Shown here piece after piece: positions 1-5,592 of a stretch of DNA of 7,446 bases. This stretch comes from JBBRHH01 sp038222915. Lineage in GTDB: Bacteria > Planctomycetota > Phycisphaerae > Tepidisphaerales > Tepidisphaeraceae. Position 1 is the first letter of the stretch; the number at the start of each line of letters is the position of its first letter. A program made the position numbers and the translations under genes. Where the stretch lies: contig JBBRHH010000296.1 in assembly GCA_038222915.1 (NCBI GenBank), positions 1-7,446 of the forward strand, written 5' to 3'. A model generated the notes under the pieces. The model saw nothing but the letters and a program-made list of their open reading frames with translations, made no database searches and had not been told where the DNA came from.

Positions 1-1095
1 CACCGGCGGCCGCTTCCCCAGCCACTCCGGAATCGCCGGCCCGGCCGGAAGCACCGCCTGAATCGCGTCGATGTTTAAAACTCCCTCCACATCGGCGCGC
101 TCCGCCGAGACGACCACGGCCGAAACGGTTTCGCCCGAAATACGATTCCCCGACTCCTTCTCCCCCGTCCAGATTTTGGCGGCAACAAACGGAATCACGA
201 TCTCCGCCGAAGCGCCCGCCGCCAGCGGACCCGCGCTAACCCAGTCCGAAGAACCCCCATTGCTATCCACCCGAGCCCGGGGAGTGACCGGTCCTTTCCC
301 AACGTTGCGCACTTTGACATGCACCTCAAGAAAATCGCGGAAATCCCATCGACCAACCGCCGGCTTCAGCGAAGCAGATTGATCCGTCTTGCCAGCCCGA
401 AAAGCAACTTGAATCGCGGCCGCTTTCCCGGCATCAACAACCGACACCCCCGCCTCCCTGGAACTCAATTGCTTGGCCGCATCGATCACGACCCCAGCCC
501 CAAAAACCACCCCATCCTTCGGCCGAATCCGAACCGATTCCGGATCCATCGCAGGCGACTCCTTCGCCGGCCCCCCAGCCTCCAGCGATTCAATCCGAAA
601 CGACTGCACCACATCCGACTTCCCCGCAAAAACCACAATGTTCGACACCGCGTCCGGCTTAAGCGCATAACCGGGCTTGTGCCCGTACGAGTAACCAAAA
701 AGCACACGAATCGTCGCCGCCTCGCCCGGCGCAATCGCCGCATTCTCCGTATTCCACGGGTTGTCATGCCAATCACCTGCATTGTCGACGCGCAGCGCCA
801 GCGAGATCGGCTTCGCCCCGGTGTTCGTCACCCGCGCCTCCACATGCCCAAACATCGACAGGTCCCACGCCCCGCCCTCCGGCTTGATGTTGATGCCGGG
901 ATAGCCGTCCTTACCAGTCTGAATCGTGACGGCCACCCCGTCGCCATTGCGCGTAACCGAAACCTGATCGGCGCTCGGAGAAATCTTCCCGCCCTTCAAC
1001 AGCGATTTGCCCGGCGTCTCCGCAGCAGTCAGCTGCGCGCTGAATAGGAATATCAAAAGAAATGGCCGCACCGTCTGAACAGTTGTCTGAATCAT
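1..1095 (-). CDS. Secreted two-module carbohydrate-binding-like protein, N-terminal part (probable glycoside hydrolase)
   Basis: The reverse strand is open for 365 codons from an ATG at 1095 to the left edge, with strong G-ending codon bias. The N-terminus is a Sec signal peptide: Arg10, hydrophobic core PFLLIFLFSAQL (11-22), likely cleavage near TAA (23-25). Two related beta-rich modules follow, about residues 35-172 and 195-348. Each has a WD-aromatic stretch (WDLSMFGHVEARV; WDFRDFLEVHVKV), an RVD-N-DW segment and a PGEAATIRVLF-like strand. The last residues, PEWLGKRPP, resemble the linker I associate with a GH16-type catalytic domain in related bacteria; that domain would lie outside the window, so the enzyme class is inference. 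An in-frame GTG at 1137 has GGAG 8 nt upstream and is an alternative start, adding 14 residues with Arg/Lys. The ATG has no clear ribosome site but gives a more ordinary signal-peptide length. The gene is divergent from the oxidoreductase gene at 1223. Confidence 0.85.
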   Translation of the reverse strand, partial: MIQTTVQTVRPFLLIFLFSAQLTAAETPGKSLLKGGKISPSADQVSVTRNGDGVAVTIQTGKDGYPGINIKPEGGAWDLSMFGHVEARVTNTGAKPISLALRVDNAGDWHDNPWNTENAAIAPGEAATIRVLFGYSYGHKPGYALKPDAVSNIVVFAGKSDVVQSFRIESLEAGGPAKESPAMDPESVRIRPKDGVVFGAGVVIDAAKQLSSREAGVSVVDAGKAAAIQVAFRAGKTDQSASLKPAVGRWDFRDFLEVHVKVRNVGKGPVTPRARVDSNGGSSDWVSAGPLAAGASAEIVIPFVAAKIWTGEKESGNRISGETVSAVVVSAERADVEGVLNIDAIQAVLPAGPAIPEWLGKRPPV

Positions 1096-1222
1096 CGCCA
1101 GACAGTGTAACCGCAATCCCGCGCTGGCTTTCCTCACGTTGCCGCTCCAACACCAATCCTCCAGGCGCGGTAATCCAGAGAGTCGGCACCCGCTCTCAAT
1201 AGCAATTCAACACGAGGCGTTC

Positions 1223-2554
1223 ATGCGCAAAATCACGTCCAACAGCCTTACCCGCCGCACCTTCCTCGCCACTTCATCCGCACTCGGCGTCGGCCTCGCC
1301 GCCCCGCGCTGGTGGCGCTCCGCCGCGCTTGGCGCGGATCCTGTCCCTCCCAGCAAAAAGATCATCGTCGGCGTCATGGGCACCTCCCACAACGCCGACG
1401 GCGGCGACGGCCGCGGGTCCGCCCTCGCCGCCGGCTTCGCTTCCCTGCCCGGCGCGGAAGTCGCCTACGTCTGCGATGTCGACGCCCGCAACGTCGGCAA
1501 GACCGTCGACTCCGTCGCGAAGAAACAATCCCGCGCCCCCAAAGGCGTCAAAGACTTCCACGCCATTCTCGACGACCCCGCCGTCGACGCGCTGGTCGTC
1601 GCAACTCCCGACCACTGGCACGGCCCCGCCACCCTCCTCGGCTGCGCCGCCGGAAAACACGTCTATGTCGAGAAACCCGCCAGCCACAACGCCCGCGAAG
1701 GCGAATGGATGACCGCCGCCGCGCGCGACAAAAAACGCATCGTCCAGCTCGGCACCCAGCGCCGAAGCTGGCCAGGCCTCATCGAAGCCATGGAGCAGCT
1801 CAAAAGCGGCGCAATCGGTCGCGTCATCTCCGCAAAGTGCTACTACACCAACGGCCGCCTCACCATCGGCCACGGCAAAGAGGCGCCCGTTCCCGAATGG
1901 CTCGACTACTCCCTCTGGCAGGGCCCCGCCCCCGAAAAACCCTTCCGCGACAACCTCGTCCATTACAACTGGCACTGGTTCTGGCACTGGGGCACCGGCG
2001 AAATGGGCAACAACGGCATCCACTACATTGACTTGGCACGCTGGGGTCTCGGCGTCGACTACCCAACCCGCGTCATCTCCACCGGCGGCAAGTACCGCTA
2101 CGACGACGATCAGGAAACCCCCGACACCAACATTCTCACCTGCGAGTTCGGCGACAAGCTGCTCACCTGGGAAGGCCGAAGCTGGGCCAAACACACACCC
2201 CTCGACCCCGACTTCGACGTCTGCTTCCACGGCGAAAAAGGAATGCTCGCCATCCGCGGCACCGGCTATTCCCTCTACGACGCCGACGGAAAAGAAACAT
2301 CAAAAGTCCCCGGCGTCGGCGGCGACGCCGTCCATCTCCAGAACTTCATAAACGCCATCCAAAACGGCGAAAAACAAAACGCCCCCATCGAAGAAGGCGT
2401 AAAGAGCACCCTCCTCTGCCACCTCGGCAACATCTCCTACCGCGTCGGCCGCGCAGTGAAGTTGGACCCAAAAGCCCACACCATCGCCGGAGATGAAGAA
2501 GCCGCCGGCCTGTGGGGCCGAACGTACCGAAAAGGTTGGGAGCCGGTGGTGTAG
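1223..2554 (+). CDS. Tat-exported Gfo/Idh/MocA family oxidoreductase
   Basis: This 443-residue protein is predicted to be an NAD(P)-dependent sugar or sugar-derivative dehydrogenase acting outside the cytoplasm. The start is an ATG with GAGG 5 nt upstream (1214-1217). The same frame is open further upstream, but this start puts the Tat motif TRRTFL at residues 10-15, followed by a hydrophobic stretch and an Ala-rich cleavage region near ALGA (35-38). The Rossmann part begins at KIIVGVMG (46-53), with VCDVD at 83-87 closing the second strand. ATPDHWH (127-133) and EKP (150-152, with the usual catalytic-site Lys151) are family hallmarks. The C-terminal domain carries WHWFWHWGTG (250-259) and GIHYIDLARW (265-274). 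The length is normal for the family. Between GVMG and GRG lies an insertion-like TSHNADGGD where most relatives go almost directly to GRG. The substrate cannot be read from sequence. The divergent secreted protein suggests polysaccharide or sugar use. Confidence 0.93.
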   Translation: MRKITSNSLTRRTFLATSSALGVGLAAPRWWRSAALGADPVPPSKKIIVGVMGTSHNADGGDGRGSALAAGFASLPGAEVAYVCDVDARNVGKTVDSVAKKQSRAPKGVKDFHAILDDPAVDALVVATPDHWHGPATLLGCAAGKHVYVEKPASHNAREGEWMTAAARDKKRIVQLGTQRRSWPGLIEAMEQLKSGAIGRVISAKCYYTNGRLTIGHGKEAPVPEWLDYSLWQGPAPEKPFRDNLVHYNWHWFWHWGTGEMGNNGIHYIDLARWGLGVDYPTRVISTGGKYRYDDDQETPDTNILTCEFGDKLLTWEGRSWAKHTPLDPDFDVCFHGEKGMLAIRGTGYSLYDADGKETSKVPGVGGDAVHLQNFINAIQNGEKQNAPIEEGVKSTLLCHLGNISYRVGRAVKLDPKAHTIAGDEEAAGLWGRTYRKGWEPVV

Positions 2555-2565
2555 GTTATGATTTT

Positions 2566-2595
2566 TTGCCGATGTATTATTGACAATGCTATAAT
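2566..2595 (+). promoter_or_regulatory. Sigma-70-like promoter of the toxin-antitoxin pair, with possible operator
   Basis: A perfect TATAAT lies at 2590-2595, with TTGCCG (4 of 6 to consensus) at 2566-2571 and an 18-nt spacer. The expected transcription start falls about 7 nt after the -10 box, on or beside the antitoxin ATG at 2602. Two inverted repeats overlap the promoter: ATTAT (2576-2580) with ATAAT (2591-2595), and ATTG-A-CAAT (2579-2587). Either could be an autoregulatory operator, as is common for toxin-antitoxin loci; that role is inference. Confidence 0.6.
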
Positions 2596-2601
2596 GATCG
2601 A

Positions 2602-2814
2602 ATGTCTCAGTTGATTGATATCAGTGACCTTCCCCAGCCGCTCGTCGAAGCGATTGAGACGATGATACGCACGTATCGTGCAGCCCCTGGTGCCGGCCTG
2701 TCCACTCCACGTCCAATCGGGTGGGCCAAAGGGTTCTTGCCGGAGTTGCCGAAGTCTTTTTTCGAGCCCTTGCCCGATGATCTTATTGATCTCTTTGAGG
2801 GGAAAGAAGCTTGA
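2602..2814 (+). CDS. Putative VapB-like antitoxin partner of the PIN toxin
   Basis: This is a 70-residue protein directly upstream of the PIN-domain gene, whose TTG start overlaps this stop codon (TTGA, 2811-2814). The coupling and position are typical of type II toxin-antitoxin operons, with the antitoxin first. The N-terminus (MSQLIDISDLPQPLVEAIE) is probably a helix. The middle, about residues 28-40, is Pro/Gly-rich and likely flexible. The C-terminus has GWAKGFLPELP (40-50) and FFEPLPDDLIDLFEG (53-67), an acidic and aromatic segment resembling toxin-binding tails of antitoxins paired with this PIN subgroup. I see no clear AbrB, ribbon-helix-helix or helix-turn-helix motif, so how it binds DNA is open. 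No Shine-Dalgarno site precedes the ATG, consistent with a leaderless message. Codon use lacks the C-ending bias of the neighbours. Confidence 0.75.
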   Translation: MSQLIDISDLPQPLVEAIETMIRTYRAAPGAGLSTPRPIGWAKGFLPELPKSFFEPLPDDLIDLFEGKEA

Positions 2815-3197
2815 AGGTCCTGCTCGATACGGCCGCGTTCTGGTGGATCGCATCCGGTTCAGACCGGTTATCCACAATTGCTGCGGACGTCTTTGTCGAT
2901 CCTGCCAATGATATCTGCCTCAGCCCCATTTCCATCCGGGAATTGCTGGTTAAAAACCAGATTGGCAAACTTCCATCCGCAGAGCCTATTGAACGGCTCA
3001 TTGATCGCGCACGAAATCAGCGCGTGATTCATTCGTTGCCCGTGCTGGACTCGGCGGTTTTGCGGCTGCGGTCACTGCCAATGCTGCATCGCGATCCATT
3101 CGATCGCCTGCTGATCTGCCAGGCGCTCGACGAAGGCATGACCCTTTTCACATCTGATGCGCAAGTTCGCGCATATCCTGTGCCAACACTCTGGTAA
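2811..3197 (+). CDS. vapC: PIN-domain ribonuclease toxin, VapC family
   Basis: This 128-residue protein is of ordinary length for a VapC toxin, a Mg-dependent endoribonuclease that cuts RNA and slows growth when its antitoxin is lost. The start is TTG inside the TTGA overlap with the antitoxin stop, giving MKVLLDTAAFWW. The acidic active-site residues can be placed: Asp6 in LLDT, Glu44 in ISIRELLVKNQIG, Asp95 and Asp98 in LHRDPFDRLL, and Asp116 in TSD. The ending YPVPTLW is usual for this subgroup, which pairs with small non-AbrB antitoxins. All catalytic positions look intact, so the toxin is probably active. Translation is likely coupled to the antitoxin. Codon use is mixed rather than C-ending, suggesting horizontal gain. 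The RNA target cannot be inferred. Confidence 0.93.
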   Translation: MKVLLDTAAFWWIASGSDRLSTIAADVFVDPANDICLSPISIRELLVKNQIGKLPSAEPIERLIDRARNQRVIHSLPVLDSAVLRLRSLPMLHRDPFDRLLICQALDEGMTLFTSDAQVRAYPVPTLW

Positions 3198-3259
3198 TGA
3201 CAGCGGCTCTGCTGGATTCCTGGCTCAACCCCACGCTCAGTACCCACAGACACCGGCGG

Positions 3260-3290
3260 TGGACAACGCACGCCGTCGGTGCGCTATAAT
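3260..3290 (+). promoter_or_regulatory. Sigma-70-like promoter of the fused flavoprotein gene
   Basis: A perfect TATAAT (3285-3290) lies 19 nt after TGGACA (3260-3265, 5 of 6 to consensus). The predicted start near 3297 gives a leader of about 16 nt that contains the AAGGAG site. A small inverted repeat, CGCAC (3267-3271) with GTGCG (3279-3283), lies wholly in the spacer, and CACCG-G-CGGTG (3251-3261) touches the -35 box. Either could be a repressor or activator site; no regulator can be named. Confidence 0.6.
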
Positions 3291-3312
3291 CCGGCCTGAT
3301 AAGGAGAAGTAC

Positions 3313-4980
3313 ATGGTTGTTGTCCCAACGCAGGATCACGCATTTCCAACATTGACCGAACACGAGATGAACCACATCCGTGAGTTGGCCATCGCCCAGG
3401 ACGTCGCCGACGGCACCGTCGTTTTCAAAGTAGGCGACGCCGACATCGACCTCGTCGTCGTCGAGTCCGGCCAGCTGAATATCCTCAACCCCGCCGACGA
3501 CAACAAGGTCATCGTCCACCACAAGCCCCGCGAGTTCGCTGGCGATATCGATCTCATCACCCGCCGCCCCGTCATCGTCACCGCCGTCGCCCACGGCCCC
3601 ACCCGCATACTCCGCGTCCCCAGCAAGAAGATGCGCGAGCTCCTGAACCGTATCCCGAGGCTGAGCGAAAAGTTGATGGACGCCTTCACCGGCCGGCGCA
3701 AAATGCTTGCCGAATCCGGCATCTTCGGTATGACCGTCATCGGCCCCGGCCGCTGCAAGGACACAAACCTCGTCCGCGAGTTCCTCTACAAAAACTTCGT
3801 CCCCTTCATGTGGTTTGATCCGGAGACCGTGGAAGGAAAACGTCGCCTCGTCAAGTTGGGATCGCCCCGAAAATCCCCCGTCATCGAATGCGGCGACGGC
3901 CGAGTATTGGTCAATCCAACCATCCGCGAACTGGCCTTGTGCGCCGGCGTCCTGGCCCCCTGCCCAAGCGATGCAATCTATGATCTGGTGGTAGTCGGTG
4001 CTGGCCCCGCCGGCATCAGCGCAGCCGTCTACGCCGCCTCCGAAGGGCTCTCGACGCTTGTCGTCGATAAGCTCGGCCCCGGCGGCCAGGCAAGCGGTTC
4101 TTCCCGCATCGAAAATTTCATCGGTTTCCCCGCCGGCCTCTCCGGAATCGATTTCGCCACCCGCGGCGTCCTGCAAATGATGAAGTTCGGCGCACGCATC
4201 GCCACGCCGGTCACCGTCCTGCGCCTCGAGCCCGCCTCCGACGACGAATTCCACCGACTCCACATGGATTGTGGCAGCGTCGTCCGCGCCCGCACAATTC
4301 TCATCGCCACCGGCGTCCACTGGCGAAGGCTCGACGCCCAGAATGCCGAGGCCTTCGAAGGCTCCGGCATCTTCTACCTCTGCACCAGCACCGAAGCCAC
4401 GCTCTACGACAACTGCGATGTCGCCGTCGTCGGCGGTGGCAATTCCGCCGGCCAGGCCGCCGTCTATATGTCCGAATTCTGTAGAAAGCGCCACGTCCAC
4501 GTCCTCGTCCGGCGCGGGCTGGAAGATAAAATGTCCTCCTACCTCGTCGATCGCATTCGTTCCTCGGAAAACATCACCGTTCACGAGGGCGTCGAGATCA
4601 GCAAGATAAATGGCACGCGTAAGATCGAATCCGTTGACCTAAAATCCCGCGACGGAACACCAAAAGGCTCACTGAGCCTCAACGCCGTCTTCGTCTTCAC
4701 CGGCGCTGAGCCATCCGGCTCCTGGCTCCCCGACAGCGTCTGCCGCGATAAGCTGGGTTATCTGCTCACCGGCTCTGAAGTTTCCCGATCCGGCCTATGG
4801 CCCCTAAAGGACCGCGACCCCTGCCCGCTGGAGACGACCATCCCAGGCCTGCTAGCCGCCGGCGATGTCCGCTCCGCCTCCACCAAACGGGTCGGTTTCG
4901 CCGTTGGCGACGGCTCCCTCGCCGTCACCTGCATCCACCACCTGCGTTCCCTGGTTCCGGAAGTGACCAGGACGCCCTGA
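3313..4980 (+). CDS. Cyclic-nucleotide-binding-like / glutaredoxin-like / thioredoxin-reductase-like fused flavoprotein
   Basis: This 555-residue cytosolic flavoprotein starts at an ATG 6 nt after AAGGAG (3301-3306). Residues about 8-130 look like a CRP-type cyclic-nucleotide-binding fold (DGTVVFKVGD; REFAGDIDLITRRPVIVTAVA), but the usual phosphate-binding Arg-Ser/Thr-Ala pattern is not evident. Residues about 139-215 resemble a degenerate glutaredoxin-like domain (TNLVREFLYKNFVPFMWFD; SPVIECGDGRVLVNPT). Residues about 222-555 are a thioredoxin-reductase-like module: FAD motif GAGPAG (229-234), GPGGQA (255-260), ATG (332-334), NAD(P)H motif GGGNSAG (374-380) and second FAD segment AAGDVRSASTKRVGFA (515-530). 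Where classical thioredoxin reductase has CxxC, this protein has YLCTSTEA with only Cys357, so it should not reduce thioredoxin by the usual dithiol route. The physiological acceptor is unknown. Comparable fusions occur in several phyla, so the architecture itself is not unique. Confidence 0.92.
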   Translation: MVVVPTQDHAFPTLTEHEMNHIRELAIAQDVADGTVVFKVGDADIDLVVVESGQLNILNPADDNKVIVHHKPREFAGDIDLITRRPVIVTAVAHGPTRILRVPSKKMRELLNRIPRLSEKLMDAFTGRRKMLAESGIFGMTVIGPGRCKDTNLVREFLYKNFVPFMWFDPETVEGKRRLVKLGSPRKSPVIECGDGRVLVNPTIRELALCAGVLAPCPSDAIYDLVVVGAGPAGISAAVYAASEGLSTLVVDKLGPGGQASGSSRIENFIGFPAGLSGIDFATRGVLQMMKFGARIATPVTVLRLEPASDDEFHRLHMDCGSVVRARTILIATGVHWRRLDAQNAEAFEGSGIFYLCTSTEATLYDNCDVAVVGGGNSAGQAAVYMSEFCRKRHVHVLVRRGLEDKMSSYLVDRIRSSENITVHEGVEISKINGTRKIESVDLKSRDGTPKGSLSLNAVFVFTGAEPSGSWLPDSVCRDKLGYLLTGSEVSRSGLWPLKDRDPCPLETTIPGLLAAGDVRSASTKRVGFAVGDGSLAVTCIHHLRSLVPEVTRTP

Positions 4981-5016
4981 CAAACAACCCATAACCTCAC
5001 GTAAAACGATTCCCAT

Positions 5017-5044
5017 TTGACGGCGATTTTACCTAAGGTAGAAT
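5017..5044 (+). promoter_or_regulatory. Sigma-70-like promoter upstream of the structured leader
   Basis: TTGACG (5017-5022, 5 of 6) is separated by 16 nt from TAGAAT (5039-5044, 5 of 6). A transcript would begin near 5051, about 213 nt before the next credible start codon, leaving a long leader. Probably it drives the small gene at 5264 and mobA, since no other good promoter was seen before them. Confidence 0.5.
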
Positions 5045-5263
5045 GTGAGCCGCGAGATAGTACGGGCGCTTGGGCAAAAGACAGGCAAGATGACATGGAA
5101 GTCATTGCTGGGAAGATGCTTGTGGAGATTAGGCACCCGGATTTTACAACGCGAAAACATGGGTTGGTAATCACTTCGATCCGTTGCAGCGATCAGTTCG
5201 GCTCCGCCGTCCGTGGCCGCTGATTGCCGCAAGTCGAAGGCATGGGAAAGACTGGATGTCCCT
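5045..5263 (+). other. Long structured leader or possible small RNA region
   Basis: This stretch holds no convincing protein gene. A 42-codon frame from ATG 5095 to the stop at 5221-5223 is open but has no good ribosome site and resembles nothing I know. Two RNA hairpins can be drawn. One pairs GCA and ATGAC (5085-5094, with a 2-nt bulge) with GTCATTGC (5101-5108). The second pairs 5184-5196 with 5220-5232 over 13 positions with a single A-C mismatch and one G-U, and encloses a smaller CGGC-TCC-GCCG hairpin (5199-5209). It ends 31 nt before the ATG at 5264. The region may be a cis-regulatory leader or a small RNA. It matches no riboswitch, SRP RNA, RNase P or tmRNA motif that I can recognise. 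Confidence 0.4.
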
Positions 5264-5563
5264 ATGACCAAGAATCCGATTCTGGAAGTTTCCTTGTGCG
5301 AGGTCATGCGGCCGGAGATCGCATTGCCACTGCAGCACATCCTCAAAATTCACACCGTAGGTAGCTTCCTCAACGCCTGGCGCAGCCCCAAAAATCAGAA
5401 ATCGATGGAACAGCTCTTCGATTCACCCGAACAGGCACGCCACGCCGCCGCCATCTGTGCCGCTTGGCTCGGCGTCCCCACCGCCCCCGCCAAGCCCGGC
5501 GTATCCGCCTGGTGGCGCGGCGACGACATCCCCGCCATGCCCGCGGCCTCGCCAATCGCCTGA
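5264..5563 (+). CDS. Unrecognised 99-residue protein upstream of mobA
   Basis: I do not recognise this gene. The frame has the strong C-ending codon bias of the neighbouring plus-strand genes in its second half, which supports real coding. The chosen ATG begins MTKNPILEVSLCEVM; an in-frame GTG at 5213 would add 17 residues but lies inside the leader hairpin. Neither start has a good Shine-Dalgarno site. The protein is soluble, with no signal peptide or membrane segment. A central helix-like part (SPEQARHAAAICAAWLGVP) is followed by a Pro/Ala-rich tail containing WWRGDDIP. Its stop lies 21 nt before the mobA start and inside an inverted repeat that also covers that start, so the two genes are probably co-transcribed and perhaps coupled. 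A role in molybdenum cofactor supply is only a guess from position. Confidence 0.65.
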   Translation: MTKNPILEVSLCEVMRPEIALPLQHILKIHTVGSFLNAWRSPKNQKSMEQLFDSPEQARHAAAICAAWLGVPTAPAKPGVSAWWRGDDIPAMPAASPIA

Positions 5564-5592
5564 TTTCACGTCCACTCTTGCGATGTGAAATC
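5562..5592 (+). promoter_or_regulatory. Perfect 8-bp inverted repeat across the gene junction and the mobA start
   Basis: GATTTCAC (5562-5569) is repeated in inverse as GTGAAATC (5585-5592), with a 15-nt loop. The left arm includes part of the upstream stop codon and the right arm includes the GTG start of mobA. In RNA it would form a hairpin hiding the start codon. As DNA it could be an operator. Translational control or coupling is inference. Confidence 0.5.

Noticed and set aside
319..1047. Plus-strand open frame of 242 codons
   Set aside because: It is extremely Arg/Pro-rich and antisense to the minus-strand gene, which has a signal peptide, repeated modules and sensible codon use.
1178..1197. 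GAGAG/CTCTC inverted repeat upstream of the oxidoreductase gene
   Set aside because: The arms are only 5 bp with a 10-nt gap and no promoter match around them; this is expected by chance.
1274..2230. Minus-strand open frame of 318 codons
   Set aside because: It is a Gly/Val/Ala/Asp-rich mirror of the oxidoreductase gene, which has clear family motifs; long antisense frames are expected opposite C-ending codons.
2580..2585. Perfect TTGACA as a -35 box
   Set aside because: It lies only 4 nt before the perfect TATAAT, and nothing like a -10 box is found 16-18 nt downstream, so TTGCCG at 2566 is the better partner.
3148..4584. Minus-strand open frame of 478 codons
   Set aside because: It has the same artefact-like acidic Gly/Ala composition and lies opposite the flavoprotein gene with its FAD and NAD(P)H motifs.
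5017..5223. Plus-strand open frame of 68 codons from TTG
   Set aside because: The TTG coincides with the -35 box of a good promoter, so it would not be in the transcript. A shorter version from ATG 5095 lacks a ribosome site and is kept only as a note on the leader.
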